Source: G963675935 sp963719005
GTDB taxonomy: Bacteria > Planctomycetota > Planctomycetia > Pirellulales > Thermoguttaceae
Direction: 5' to 3'
DNA length: 64,000 nt
Assembly (NCBI GenBank): GCA_963719005.1
Contig: CAVRAR010000018.1
Location: 186,001 to 250,000 of the forward strand
Part shown: in pieces, positions 8,752-18,278 of the stretch
Numbering within the stretch: the first letter of the stretch is position 1
How the letters are laid out: every line of letters starts with the position of its first letter
Notes under the pieces: generated by a model
Database searches by the model: none
Seen by the model: the letters and a program-made list of their open reading frames with translations, nothing else
What the model was told of the DNA's origin: nothing
Position numbers and translations under genes: made by a program

Positions 8752-11700
8752 TTACCTCGCCAAAGACGTCGCCCATACGTACCCGGTTCTGCCATCTTGG
8801 AGGCGCACCTCCGCCCACTGGTTCCCTTGCACGAAGCGGAGGACGGTTACAGACATTCCCTTCGTGAGCACGTCTGTAATGAAAGCGTTCAACCGTGAAT
8901 CGGCGCGGAAGTTCAGGTAGGGAATACGAACACGATAGGAAAAGGAACCGCTTGATGAGGCAGACGCGGTTGAGGAAGGAGGAAGTGAGACATGCGTCTT
9001 GCGCAACTTCAGACGAATAGCGGCTCGTTCCTCGGGTGTCAGGGAAGGGGCAACAGAAGAAGTGGATACTGTTGCATGAGAAGAAGCGGCGGATGACGAG
9101 GCGGATGAGGATGGTAATGTAGCCAACACTGAAGGAGGAACACCGTGTCTGCTGCCGCCACTGCTTATTGGCGGTGGCGATGAAGCGGGGGTGGAAGAAA
9201 GAGAACTGGTTGGGGAAGATGATGAGGAAGAGGAAGCGGCGTTCACCGTCTGTGTGAGGGTATCCGAGGTGCTCGTTAGATAGTTATCGTCCCCGCTGTA
9301 CACGCCCGTGAGGGAATGGGTGGCGACACTCAGAGTGCTGGTTGTATAAGAACCGCTGCCACGACTGATCGTTACCGCCGGCCCGAGAGCCGAAGCCCCA
9401 TCCATGAATTGGATCGTTCCTGTGGCGTCAGAAGCGATCGTGGAACCGCTCATCACTGTAGCCTTGAATGTCACATTCTGGTCGTAGGTGGAGGTAGAAG
9501 AAGAGGACGTGAGAACGGTCGTAGTGGGTATTTCTACTGTCATGGAATAGCTTGCCCTGTCGAAGAATACTTCTTTGCCGATGTCAGCCGTTGCATCCGT
9601 AAAATTATCATCTGCTTCCACGGTAAAGGTGTAAGTCCCGGCAGTCGTTGGTATTCCGGAAATGACGCCCGTACTGCTATTCAATGTGAGACCCGATGGA
9701 AGTGAGCCGCCTTGCACACTGAAAGTCTGAGAGCTGCCTTGATAGGAAGCCGGATCGATGGCAATGGCTTGGGAATATGAAACGTTTCTCACGGCATTCG
9801 ACACACTCGGCGTCGTGATATCAATCATCGAGAACTGCAACACGCGATTGTTGTTTAAATCGGACACAAATATTTTGTTGTGAGCAGGATCAAAGACATC
9901 CCCCACATTTGGATATGCGACTATGCTCTGGCCGACACCGCCATCCGCTGACGTAAAATTAGGCTCGCCGAAGACAGCCTGCGCATTCATGTCATTGGAA
10001 ATCCCCTGTCCGATGTTATAAATCAATACCCGGGCATTGAACCTATCCGCAACAAATAGTCGCCCGTACGTATCGTCAAATGCATTATCATCAGGATGAT
10101 CCAAGCCATTCTGCGTGGTGGCAGCAGCGTTGGTAGAAAAAGACGACTGCCCTAACACATATGCAGCGGGCTCAGCCTGGTTGAGCGAGCGATAAGTGTC
10201 CAACGTCGCCGTAGACACATCGAAAGCAAGGACACGGTTGTTGTCGTAATCATCAACAAATAAGAGGACATCCTTCGCATCGTACGCCTCGCCGGTGGGA
10301 TTGCTGATGTGGGACCGATCTGACCCGGCACCACCGGAATCGAAATCACTCTGTCCTAGAACATATGAGGCCGGCTCCGCTTGATTCAGCGAGCGATAAT
10401 GAGCGAGAGTCGAAGGAGAGACGTCAAACACGAGCACACGATTGTTCCCCAAGTCGGAAGCGAACAGCCGCTTTCCAGCCACGTCGTATGCCATATCATC
10501 AACACTCTTAACAGTAGTCTGAGAAGTTCCAGCACTACATGCATCAAGGGATGGTTGCCCTATAACATACGAGGCTGCCTCGCCATTGCCGCCACCTTGG
10601 CCGTCCGAACCATCTAAGTGATTCGGGGCAACGTTAAAGACCAATATATGCGGGGAACCGCCGCCAGGCTGAAAATACAACTCCTCATCGGGGTCATATA
10701 TGCCTTCTGTCCAGAAGCCATGCGATCCATCACATAAGCCTCCGCTCTGTGAACTAAAATCAGACGCGCCCAAAACATACTTGGCCGTTGTTCCAGCGGG
10801 CGTTTGAACAATCTTATTATTATCGTCCAATTGGAAAATGAGTACGCGGCTGTTTTGCAGGTCGGACACAAACAAACGATGATGTGTTGTATCAAGAACG
10901 CCGCCACCCGGATTATTCAAGCCCTGGGAATTCAGCCCGTTATCGCTGTTTGCTTTATTTGAGGTATACAGAAAAGTCTGGAGATCATTACTGTACTGAC
11001 CCAGTACGGCAGATGCGTTCTCGGAACTGGAAAGAGTTGACGTATCAAACACCATGACGCGATTATTGGTTACAGAAGGAGAGTCCACCGAATTCATGAT
11101 GGCATATGTATCTGCCACAAATAGACGATGGCCCGATGGATCAAAAGCGATGCCGTATGCACCAGTCAGTCCGTTCTGAGTGGTTGCCAGAGCATTTGCC
11201 GTAAAGCTGGCCTGCCCCAAAACATAGGACGCATTTTCACCATAGTTCTGGGGGGTCAGAACACCTGAACTGGCATTGAAGACGAGCACACGATTGTTCT
11301 GTGAATCGGAAACGAACAGGCGGCTATTGCCTGCATCGTACGCAAGACCGTTCGTGAAACTGAGTGTGCCCGTATTCCCAACATACAAATTCACCCCACT
11401 CATCGTCGTTGCGGCGGTATTAGTCGTAAAGCCGGCTTGGCCAAAGACGTACGACGCATTTTCACCAAAATTGGGAACAGTCAGCACGCCGGGATCCGCG
11501 TTGTACACCAGCACACGATTGTTCCGTGAATCGGAAACGAACAGGCGGCTATTGCCTGCATCGTACGCAAGGCCAGCGGGATCATATAATCCGTTTATCG
11601 TGGTGGCATGTACTTTTGTGGTGAGGCTGGTTTGGCCAAAAACATAGGAAGCGCTTTCGCCGTAATTCTGGGAGGTGAGAACTCCGGGGTCCGCGTTAAA

Positions 11701-12372
11701 CACAATCACGCGATTGCTATAAGCATCTGCCACGAATAGACGTTTATTCTGGGTATCGTACACAATACCAGTGGGTCGGCGGACATTGCCGGCCGTGGCA
11801 CTGGCTGCAACCGTTCCCGTTGTAAAATCGGTTTGGCCAAAGACGTACGACGCATTTTCACCGGTGATCGATGCCCCGGGTGTGACATCAAACACCAACA
11901 CACGGGCGTTTCCTAAATCAGAAACAAACAAACGATGATTGTCGGAGTCATACGCGAGACCGGCAGGGAATGCCAGACCGGATCCGGTCGTTACGCCGCC
12001 GTATGTGGCATTTGCTGCGATCGTCGTTTTGAAATCCGGCTGCCCCAACACGGCAATGGCACCGAGCCCGGGCGTAATGTCATTATTGCTGTCCAATTGA
12101 TAAACTACGACACGGTTATTCCCGCTATCAGAAACAAAGAGACGGTGGTTCGTGCTATCCAGTGCCACATCGTTCGGAGCATTGAATCCTATGTTATTGG
12201 GAGTGTTATCCGGCCCGTTTGAGGTGTAGGCAGGCATGCCATTCTGATCCACCTGACCCAAGATACCTGTAGCATTGAGGGGAGCGGCTTCCGTCGCATG
12301 CACGAATATGAAACTTCCTGCAACTGCAAGGAGGATGAAGACAAAGAGGGGGGAAGGAGGTGTCCTGCGCAT
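8752..12372 (-). CDS. Giant secreted NHL-repeat protein with Ig-like domains and SH3b
   Basis: About 1206 residues starting at MRRTPPSP, which gives a classical signal peptide (FVFILLAVAGSFIFV) cut near HATEA. About ten to twelve NHL/beta-propeller-like units follow. Each has an ASYVFGQ/ASYVLGQ motif, a GLAYD..N.RLFVSD core and NNRVLVF. Near residue 900 there is a putative-Ig segment (GLTLNSSTGVISGIPTTAG), then an Ig-like repeat (TIQFMDGASALG), a long Ser-rich linker, and a C-terminal bacterial SH3 domain (VTVLRFVQGNQWAEVR, GYVWATSLAR). It is probably extracellular or cell-wall bound through the SH3b domain. The repeat style is, from memory, common in Patescibacteria. Base composition appears lower in GC than in the rep/par genes. 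Confidence 0.75.
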   Translation of the reverse strand: MRRTPPSPLFVFILLAVAGSFIFVHATEAAPLNATGILGQVDQNGMPAYTSNGPDNTPNNIGFNAPNDVALDSTNHRLFVSDSGNNRVVVYQLDSNNDITPGLGAIAVLGQPDFKTTIAANATYGGVTTGSGLAFPAGLAYDSDNHRLFVSDLGNARVLVFDVTPGASITGENASYVFGQTDFTTGTVAASATAGNVRRPTGIVYDTQNKRLFVADAYSNRVIVFNADPGVLTSQNYGESASYVFGQTSLTTKVHATTINGLYDPAGLAYDAGNSRLFVSDSRNNRVLVYNADPGVLTVPNFGENASYVFGQAGFTTNTAATTMSGVNLYVGNTGTLSFTNGLAYDAGNSRLFVSDSQNNRVLVFNASSGVLTPQNYGENASYVLGQASFTANALATTQNGLTGAYGIAFDPSGHRLFVADTYAIMNSVDSPSVTNNRVMVFDTSTLSSSENASAVLGQYSNDLQTFLYTSNKANSDNGLNSQGLNNPGGGVLDTTHHRLFVSDLQNSRVLIFQLDDNNKIVQTPAGTTAKYVLGASDFSSQSGGLCDGSHGFWTEGIYDPDEELYFQPGGGSPHILVFNVAPNHLDGSDGQGGGNGEAASYVIGQPSLDACSAGTSQTTVKSVDDMAYDVAGKRLFASDLGNNRVLVFDVSPSTLAHYRSLNQAEPASYVLGQSDFDSGGAGSDRSHISNPTGEAYDAKDVLLFVDDYDNNRVLAFDVSTATLDTYRSLNQAEPAAYVLGQSSFSTNAAATTQNGLDHPDDNAFDDTYGRLFVADRFNARVLIYNIGQGISNDMNAQAVFGEPNFTSADGGVGQSIVAYPNVGDVFDPAHNKIFVSDLNNNRVLQFSMIDITTPSVSNAVRNVSYSQAIAIDPASYQGSSQTFSVQGGSLPSGLTLNSSTGVISGIPTTAGTYTFTVEADDNFTDATADIGKEVFFDRASYSMTVEIPTTTVLTSSSSTSTYDQNVTFKATVMSGSTIASDATGTIQFMDGASALGPAVTISRGSGSYTTSTLSVATHSLTGVYSGDDNYLTSTSDTLTQTVNAASSSSSSSPTSSLSSTPASSPPPISSGGSRHGVPPSVLATLPSSSASSSAASSHATVSTSSVAPSLTPEERAAIRLKLRKTHVSLPPSSTASASSSGSFSYRVRIPYLNFRADSRLNAFITDVLTKGMSVTVLRFVQGNQWAEVRLQDGRTGYVWATSLAR

Positions 12373-12421
12373 CTGGTGGAAAAGTCTAGCAAAGCGGCAG
12401 CAAAAAACAATCTGTTCCGCA

Positions 12422-12450
12422 GATGACAAGGACACGCCAATTGCTGTAGT
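12422..12450. promoter_or_regulatory. 29-bp motif shared with 8596-8624, copy 2
   Basis: It sits in the 131-base gap between the divergent NHL gene and the small gene at 12504, in the same orientation as copy 1. It differs from copy 1 at two positions. Confidence 0.45.
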
Positions 12451-12503
12451 GTATCGGCATGTGGGACAAAAAACGGCGAATTCTATCGAGTCGAAAGTGC
12501 GTA

Positions 12504-12880
12504 TGAGCATTATTGCGCCTCCGGAACATGGCTTCTACGTTGACCTGCGAAAGACCGAAGAGGGCAATTTGGAAATCCTGCTCACCGGGGAGGGACAAGC
12601 CAATTTCGACACCGTTCAGGAAGAGAGAGACGCACATGGCATTCACGCGGCGCTCTGGACGCTTTTGGAAGATCATCTTCGTAGCGGTTGGGAAATGGTG
12701 CCGCCGGAAGATATCGGGGCACTGACTGCCGCACCCATCCTCTCCGATGAGATAGAGAGGGACGAAGGGGGGAGGGTTGTGGAAGCCGGTCGCGTATACT
12801 GGTTTCCCGACTACGCGGTGCGAGATGAAATCGAGGAACTCCGCGAGAAACTGATGCTCGTGTTCCAAGGTGTCGCGTAA
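12504..12880 (+). CDS. Hypothetical acidic protein, 125 residues
   Basis: Starts at MSIIAPPEHGFYV. It is predicted soluble and acidic, with HAALWTLLEDHLRSGWEMVPPEDIGALT resembling small plasmid or phage proteins that carry a 'GWE.v.PE.iGALT' segment. It ends in VRDEIEELREKLMLVF. The next gene begins two bases after its stop, so the two are probably co-translated. No function assigned. Confidence 0.6.
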
Positions 12881-12882
12881 CC

Positions 12883-13287
12883 ATGACTCTCGATGCCTCC
12901 AGCGATTCGGGCGACAAGATGGAGATGACGAAACTCGGTTTGATCGACGAACTCAAGGCCGTTCGGGATTCGGTCGAGGAACTGTATGTTCTTCTCGACC
13001 ATATCTGGCGCAACCGGAAGGAGCTTTACGATATTCTGGAGGAAATTGCAGAGGATAGAACGGAGAGCAGCCAAGAGGGTGAGAGTATCCCCGAGACAAT
13101 CGCGTGCGCCTGGTGCGACGTGAATTCTCCCGATTCGCTCGCCGCCGCGCTTGAAGAGGGCTGGACCGACCTTTGCTGCGACGACGGTCCGGGCTGGAAT
13201 TATCTGGGAGTCTGTCCCGAATGCCAAGCTCAAGAGAATGAAAAGGCGAAGAACAAGGAAAAAGACCAAAGACGCCTCTTCGCATAA
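12883..13287 (+). CDS. Hypothetical protein with Cys pairs, 134 residues
   Basis: Starts two bases after the preceding stop; an internal Met (MTKLGLIDE) could be used instead. The N-terminal half is a helical, coiled-coil-like stretch (ELKAVRDSVEELYVLLDHIW). The C-terminal half carries CAWC, CC and CPEC in the spacing of a small zinc-binding domain. The tail is strongly charged. It forms a two-gene unit with the upstream acidic protein. Function unknown. Confidence 0.6.
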   Translation: MTLDASSDSGDKMEMTKLGLIDELKAVRDSVEELYVLLDHIWRNRKELYDILEEIAEDRTESSQEGESIPETIACAWCDVNSPDSLAAALEEGWTDLCCDDGPGWNYLGVCPECQAQENEKAKNKEKDQRRLFA

Positions 13288-13428
13288 CCGGATTACGGAA
13301 TTGCACCCAGGTGTTCGTCTGCCACGGTGTTAGGCACCGTCGCCATGTTACGACGCCGACGATTTCTACTCTCGAAGGAAAGACGGCTCGCCTCCGTCAT
13401 AGGTTGTTCCCGCCCTCCGGTGCAGGCT

Positions 13429-14208
13429 CTACGAAGCCGAATAGCGCGATCGAAGCATCTTCAATCGGATGGCCGCGAGGAATGTCATGCGAAGGAGGAG
13501 GACACCGTGACGAAACCGATGGATATTTGTCGCACCGTACGTGCGTTCACGATAATGCACGGTCACCTCCGCAATGCGCAGGCCGCTCTTCGCGGCTCCG
13601 AGCAGCAAATCAAAATCACCGAACGGATCATCCGTGCCGAAGAATGAACGACCGACGGCGATACGCGCATAATCCTCGGCTCGCACCGCCTTCGTCCCGC
13701 AGAGCGTATCCGTCACGGGCTGACTCAAAATCCACGTGAACATCATCCCGAAGAATTTGTTGCCAAGCACATTGAGGAATCGCATCGCACGCTTCTCCAT
13801 GGGATGCACCAAGCGCGATCCGTTGATGAAGTCGCCTCTGCCGCTCACGATCGCGTCGTAAAATCTCGGCAGCTCTCCGGGGTCGACGCTCAGGTCTCCG
13901 TCCAGAATCATGAGAATATCGTTCGTCGCGAGAGAGAACCCCAACCGCACGGCGTCACCCTTCCCGGTTCCCGATTGTCGGACCGCGCGAACGCGAAGCG
14001 GCCCGCGATAGTCCTCGCACGTGCGTGAAACGACGGCCCACGTGTCGTCACGGGAATGCCCCTCGACGAAAATCACTTCCGTTTCCGCGCCCATGACTGG
14101 AATCTCGGAGACGATCCTCCGGATGGTCCCCGCTTCATTGCGCACCGGCACGATCACCGACACCGACCGTGGCGGCGTGTTGCTCGACGTGTGCGCGGTA
14201 CCAGTCAT
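13429..14208 (-). CDS. Family 2 glycosyltransferase (dolichol-phosphate mannosyltransferase-like)
   Basis: 259 residues. The GT-A start is VSVIVPVRNEAGTI, followed by EVIFVEGHSRDDTW, GTGKGDAVRLGF, and the DxD-type ILDGDLSVDP. The following FYDAIVSGRGDFINGSRL and DTLCGTKAVR fit the DPM1/GtrB group, which moves a sugar from a nucleotide donor to a polyprenyl phosphate or builds surface glycans. No membrane segments are seen in the C-terminus. Its start overlaps the 3' end of the GDP-fucose synthase gene by 74 bases, so both belong to one minus-strand operon. Confidence 0.85.
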   Translation of the reverse strand: MTGTAHTSSNTPPRSVSVIVPVRNEAGTIRRIVSEIPVMGAETEVIFVEGHSRDDTWAVVSRTCEDYRGPLRVRAVRQSGTGKGDAVRLGFSLATNDILMILDGDLSVDPGELPRFYDAIVSGRGDFINGSRLVHPMEKRAMRFLNVLGNKFFGMMFTWILSQPVTDTLCGTKAVRAEDYARIAVGRSFFGTDDPFGDFDLLLGAAKSGLRIAEVTVHYRERTYGATNIHRFRHGVLLLRMTFLAAIRLKMLRSRYSAS

Positions 14209-15112
14209 ACGTGCGACGAACGCCTTCTTCCAAAGAAACGCTCGGCTGCCATCCTAGCCGCCGCAGTTTGGACGTATCAAGCAACTTTCGCGGCGTGCCG
14301 TCCGGATGACAGTGATCGAACAGGATCTCGCCCTCGTATCCGATGACTCCCGCAATGAGCGCGGCAAGCTCGCGAATGGTGATGTCCGCTCCCGAACCGA
14401 TGTTGATGTTGTCCGTTCCGTCGTCATGCATCAACACATGAAGGCATGCTTCCGCCATATCGTCAACGTAGAGACATTCCCGCCGCGAGGTGCCGGTCCC
14501 CCAGAGCGTCACGCGAGGTTTTCGCGCGACCTTCGCCTCATGGAAACGACGGATGAGCGTGGGAAGCACGTGCCCCTCCTCCAAATCGAAACGATCGCCG
14601 GGGCCGTACAAATTCGTCGGCATGACCGACCGATAGCGCGTGCCGTACTGACGATTGTAACTCTCGCAGAGCATGATCCCGGCGATTTTGGAAATGGCGT
14701 ACGGCGCATTCGTCGGCTCGAGCGCACCCGTGAGGAGCGCATCTTCCCTGATGGGTTGGGGAGCAAGGCGCGGGTAGATGCAGGAGCTCCCGAGGAAGAG
14801 CAACCGCCGAACTCCCGCCGCGTACGCGCCGTGAATGACGTTCGTCTCCGCCATGAGATTTTCATAGATGAACTGTGCGGGCCGATGCATGTTCGCACCG
14901 ATGCCGCCCACGCGGGCGGCGGCGAACAAGACGAGATCCGGTTTCTCTTCGGCGAGAAATGCGGAGACGGCGGCCTGATCCAGGAGATCCAAATCCTCCC
15001 GCGTACGAACAATGATGTGCGCAAATCCTCGCCGCTCAAGTGCTCGAACGAGTGCCGATCCGACGAGCCCGCGATGTCCCGCAACGTAGATGCGGTCCGT
15101 CGGCTGCAACAT
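14135..15112 (-). CDS. fcl: GDP-L-fucose synthase
   Basis: 325 residues of the extended SDR family. Numbering from MLQPTDRIY, the Rossmann motif GHRGLVGSAL is at residues 12-21. The family's AARVGGIGAN and FLGSSCIYP follow, then the catalytic YxxxK in YAISKIAG. Also typical are PTNLYGPGDRFD, ECLYVDDMAEA and DGTPRKLLD. It converts GDP-4-keto-6-deoxymannose to GDP-L-fucose in the cytosol. The partner GDP-mannose dehydratase is not in the window. It is the first gene of an operon with the glycosyltransferase, and points to fucosylated surface polysaccharide. Family-length and intact. Confidence 0.92.
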   Translation of the reverse strand: MLQPTDRIYVAGHRGLVGSALVRALERRGFAHIIVRTREDLDLLDQAAVSAFLAEEKPDLVLFAAARVGGIGANMHRPAQFIYENLMAETNVIHGAYAAGVRRLLFLGSSCIYPRLAPQPIREDALLTGALEPTNAPYAISKIAGIMLCESYNRQYGTRYRSVMPTNLYGPGDRFDLEEGHVLPTLIRRFHEAKVARKPRVTLWGTGTSRRECLYVDDMAEACLHVLMHDDGTDNINIGSGADITIRELAALIAGVIGYEGEILFDHCHPDGTPRKLLDTSKLRRLGWQPSVSLEEGVRRTYDWYRAHVEQHAATVGVGDRAGAQ

Positions 15113-15320
15113 ATATGCGAAGAACTATACATACGGGGCAAATACAATCGCAACAGGATTCGTGGGAGTGATCTAGGATGTCGCACAAACGGACGCAAGC
15201 ACTCACGCGTTGTTCTTCACTCCGTCAGCCTACCACGGCGCTCCGGGGATGCCCGCGTTCCATTTTTGCAGAATGAGCCGACAACCACTACGATGGTGGC
15301 AGATTCTTCCAAGGAAACCA

Positions 15321-16572
15321 ATGTCGCCACAGTCTGCTGCATCTTCTCCATTACCGTCACTCTACTCCGCGCTGCTGTATGGATTGGCCCTCACTGTTGC
15401 CCTGCTCCTCTTTGAGCTCGTTCCATCCGATGCACCATTTTTGCAGACATACGCTCGTCTGGCGCAGTGGGATACCGGGTGGTATGAGAATATTGCCGTT
15501 GAAGGTTACCACGACGTGGGACTTGCGCTTGTCCGAAGCGACTTAGACCAGCAGAAAGAGAACGTCGCATTCTTTCCTGCCTATCCTCTTTCGGCGCACT
15601 GCGGCCATGCTAACCGGTATCTCAATTGTCCCGGCGTTGCTTCTCTCAGCACAACTGGCATGTTGGGGTATGTGTACATACATCCTTCTTCTCCTGCGTC
15701 GATGGCGGATATCGCCGGCGATGATCGCCGTCACATTTCTTCTCATATTTTCGTACCCATCGGCATTCTTTCTTGTTTCTGGCTATTCCGAGTCGCTGTT
15801 CTTATGCATGCTTCTCGGCATGATATACTGGCAAGGAAGGACGTCATCCGGGTCGAGAATCATAACGATAGTGCATGGCTTTGTCATGTCCGCCGCACGA
15901 GTGCATGGCCTTGCGTTGGATTTATATCCTCTCTTGCGCATCGAACCGGGAAGAAACAAACGCACTTTCACTTTCAAGAAGGCAATCGCTTCATGCGTGA
16001 TGATGTTAGGAGGGTTATCATTCTTTCTTTACTGTGCGTCACGATTCGGAAATTGGCATCTTTACTTTGATTCGAAATTGATCGGCTGGGGGCAAGCCCC
16101 TCAATACACGGCGATCTATCACTTGAGCACCTATCAGCTTGATCATTTGTGGCTGCATATACCAAGCCTCGGAGAGGTCGGGCTTCTGTCGGTCCCATTC
16201 GCAACCGCGTGGTTCTTCATCCTGCTACTGATCGAAGGAACACTCGCACGTAAACGCGATCCCTCCGGATGGAAGGACCGTCTCGGCCTGTGCTTTTGCG
16301 CATTCGTCATATTCTTCGTTTCGATCTCCAGCAGCGGCAGCATCGGCTGGCAAGGCCTCATCCGATTCCAATTGGGCACTCATATCATGCTTGTCCTTGT
16401 GACGATGCATCTGCTTTCGCGACTTCGACTGACTACGATGCAAACAAATGCAGTTCTGGGATTCTTGTGTGTCCTCTCTTTGTTACTGTTGAAACTGCAT
16501 GTAGAGGCGGCTGATACCTTCATGCAAGGTGGATGGGTCGCAGGTACGTTTCCGCGGTGGCAATGGATCTGA
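15321..16572 (+). CDS. PIG-V-like mannosyltransferase, one frameshift
   Basis: The start is ATG at 15321, preceded by AAGGAAACCA. The first frame encodes a membrane helix (YSALLYGLALTVALLLFEL) and the WDTGWYENIAVEGYHD motif of PIG-V/GT-C mannosyltransferases, then FFPAYPL. Conserved sequence continues in the +1 frame (RRTAAMLTGIS...) to 16572, with about eight further membrane helices. A single extra base near 15591 reconciles the two parts into a protein of about 417 residues. It is probably an integral-membrane sugar transferase using a polyprenyl-linked donor. It is divergent from the fucose/GT2 operon. The frameshift may be a sequence error. Confidence 0.7.
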
Positions 16573-16760
16573 GAGGGTCGGATCAACCATGCTCAGGTAG
16601 TTATTCCATTACCGGGGAGAAGTCGTTCCATTATGGTTGATAGAGGAGTCGAGAGGTGATGTGCCAAATCCTCACAAGCATTAAGATAGCCGCTGAGTGT
16701 GATGATGGAAATGAGGAGCAGGTTAGGTGCTGTATGGTCAAGACTTCCTCGCGGCGCATG

Positions 16761-16791
16761 GAAAAAGCCCCCGGTGGGGAAACCGAGGGCT
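16761..16791 (-). terminator. Terminator of the small-gene pair 16797-17302
   Basis: The stem AGCCCCCGGT/ACCGAGGGCT has one mismatch and is followed on the minus strand by TTTTTCC. Confidence 0.75.
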
Positions 16792-16796
16792 GACGC

Positions 16797-17018
16797 TCAC
16801 GTGAGGCCGTTCACGGTGATGTCCGTGACTCCGTAGGCATCGAGTAGCGAGAGGAGTACGTCCTCCGTGAGATCACTCGATCCTTTGAGAACGTCCAGAA
16901 AGATTTCGTGGGTATCATCGACGGGGAGTTCGGCGTAGCCTTCATCGGAGCGGAAGAACTCCATGAATTCATTGCGGGCCATCATGGGGATGGAAGGGGA
17001 AGGAGATAGGGCGGTCAA
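16797..17018 (-). CDS. Hypothetical protein, 73 residues
   Basis: Small acidic protein (ending AYGVTDITVNGLT) whose start overlaps the stop of the next gene upstream by four bases. A clear terminator follows. This is typical plasmid accessory-gene organisation; no family recognised. Confidence 0.55.
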   Translation of the reverse strand: MTALSPSPSIPMMARNEFMEFFRSDEGYAELPVDDTHEIFLDVLKGSSDLTEDVLLSLLDAYGVTDITVNGLT

Positions 17019-17302
17019 TAGTCGGATGGGAGGAGGGCGGTGATGGCTCCGCCGTCCCCGTCCTCGATGAACCAGAGCGCCTCCGGTTTCGACGGATCGG
17101 TGAAGACCTGAAGGTAGTCAATTCCCTCATGCTCTCGGGCAAGACGTTGGAGCACCGCGAGGCAGGGGAGGATCACGTCGGCGTAGGCATCGAGGGCGGC
17201 GGGAGTTACCAGGAATGGCTTCTCACCATTTGGTTGGAAGAAGCAGTTGGAGCGGGGATCGTCGAAGGGAATCTCCTGGGGCTTGAGGATTGGAAGAGGC
17301 AT
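17015..17302 (-). CDS. Hypothetical protein, 95 residues
   Basis: Starts at MPLPILKPQ. It contains LQRLAREHEGIDYLQVFTDP and LWFIEDGDGGAITALLPSDY, the compact acidic style of plasmid or phage accessory proteins. The ATGA overlap with the downstream gene indicates translational coupling. Function unknown. Confidence 0.6.
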   Translation of the reverse strand: MPLPILKPQEIPFDDPRSNCFFQPNGEKPFLVTPAALDAYADVILPCLAVLQRLAREHEGIDYLQVFTDPSKPEALWFIEDGDGGAITALLPSDY

Positions 17303-17322
17303 GGGTTAGGAAGGAAAGAAAT

Positions 17323-17356
17323 GGAAAGGAGGGGCGAAGGTGAGTGCCTCCGCCCC
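17323..17356 (-). terminator. Terminator after the 66-residue gene
   Basis: GGGGCGAAGG and CCTCCGCCCC form a 10-base stem with one mismatch around TGAGTG, followed on the minus strand by TCCTTTCC. Confidence 0.65.
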
Positions 17357-17365
17357 GAAGGGAAA

Positions 17366-17566
17366 TCACTTCACTCCTTTCAGGGCGAGTTCAATGGCAC
17401 AGACTGCGACGTCCCACCACTGCATGTCGTTGGCGAATGCGTGGCGGGCGAATTGCAGTTGGTCCGCAGTCAGTGTGCGGTGGAACCGGTGACGTGCGAC
17501 GACTTGGATGTCTTCTGCGACGATCGTGTAGATCGGCTTGTCGTCAGTGATGGGGGAGAAGGGCAT
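17366..17566 (-). CDS. Hypothetical protein, 66 residues
   Basis: Starts at MPFSPITDD. Single small gene flanked by hairpin terminators on both sides. It contains QLQFARHAFANDMQWW. No family recognised. Confidence 0.5.
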   Translation of the reverse strand: MPFSPITDDKPIYTIVAEDIQVVARHRFHRTLTADQLQFARHAFANDMQWWDVAVCAIELALKGVK

Positions 17567-17587
17567 GTTGAAGGTGGGAAAGGAATA

Positions 17588-17622
17588 AGGAAAAGGGGCG
17601 GGAACCCGGAGATTCCCGCCCC
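17588..17622 (-). terminator. Terminator after the 64-residue zinc-ribbon gene
   Basis: A perfect 10-bp stem GGGGCGGGAA/TTCCCGCCCC with an 8-base loop, followed on the minus strand by TTTTCC. Confidence 0.8.
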
Positions 17623-17647
17623 ACCGGTGATGTTTGGCCGGCGTTGT

Positions 17648-17842
17648 TCAGAGCCAGTCGCTGCCGCCGTCGCTGCACAGACGCCCGCACGCGGAGCAGG
17701 CGTAGAGTTCATCACCGACGCGATCGAGCGGGGCGATGCAGCAGTCGCTCTTCGGCCCCTCGTCAAGAAGACGAGGATTGCGTGGCCGCAGCGAGTCCAG
17801 TACCATGTTGAGGCACTTGGCCTGATAGTCCAACGTGTCCAT
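17648..17842 (-). CDS. Small zinc-ribbon-like protein, 64 residues
   Basis: Starts at MDTLDYQAK. The C-terminal half has CC, CSAC and C in the spacing of a zinc ribbon (SDCCIAP, YACSACGRLCSDGG). A strong terminator follows. Upstream, across a 97-base gap, is one copy of the 206-bp perfect repeat also found before ssb, so both may share a promoter or leader. Function unknown. Confidence 0.55.
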   Translation of the reverse strand: MDTLDYQAKCLNMVLDSLRPRNPRLLDEGPKSDCCIAPLDRVGDELYACSACGRLCSDGGSDWL

Positions 17843-17938
17843 ACGAAAGAGGGGAAAATGGCTGATAAAGCTGTTTTCTCTTTGTGTGTGGTGGAGAACG
17901 CGAAGAAACCATCGGTGGATGGGGAAGGAAGTAAGAAA

Positions 17939-18144
17939 GCCGTGAGAAGCTCGCGGCAGGAGGGAATCAGCAAGCCGCAGCCCGCCGTCAAGGAAGCGAG
18001 CCGTTTTGGCGATCGCGCAGCTTCACAAGCATCCTTCCGCTGCTTTTTGGAAAACGGTGCGCCGTGAAGCTCCTGCGCCGTCGCCCGGTGAGCGCCCTTG
18101 CACGGCACTAGGGACCGGCTTGCTATACTGAGGAAGCTGCGAGC
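17939..18144. repeat. 206-bp perfect direct repeat, copy 1
   Basis: Identical over its whole length to 18643-18848 (offset 704). It lies upstream of a minus-strand gene and contains no convincing gene. At its right end it carries TTGCAC and, 17 bases on, the extended -10-like TGCTATACT reading on the plus strand. It may be a duplicated promoter/leader or a small mobile or RNA unit. Confidence 0.85.
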
Positions 18145-18239
18145 AAGAAAACGTCAAATGCTCTGAAATCTGGGACCGTCGATGGTCGTAGGCCGCTCGG
18201 TCGGCTGATGGGAGGCGGGAGCGGTGCCCTAAGCGAAGC

Positions 18240-18273
18240 AAAAAAGGGGAGGCCACCCCGTAGGGCAGCCTCC
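18240..18273 (-). terminator. ssb terminator
   Basis: GGAGGC/GCCTCC stem, followed on the minus strand by CCCTTTTTT, just past the ssb stop. Confidence 0.75.
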
Positions 18274-18278
18274 GATTG

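Noticed and set aside
13327..13647. Plus-strand frames opposite the glycosyltransferase
   Set aside because: They are antisense to a clear GT2 gene and carry no recognisable domain.
17939..18144. A protein starting MPCKGAHRATAQELHG in both 206-bp repeats
   Set aside because: It is a read-through of the repeat. It continues into ssb in one copy and into unrelated sequence in the other, with no ribosome site.
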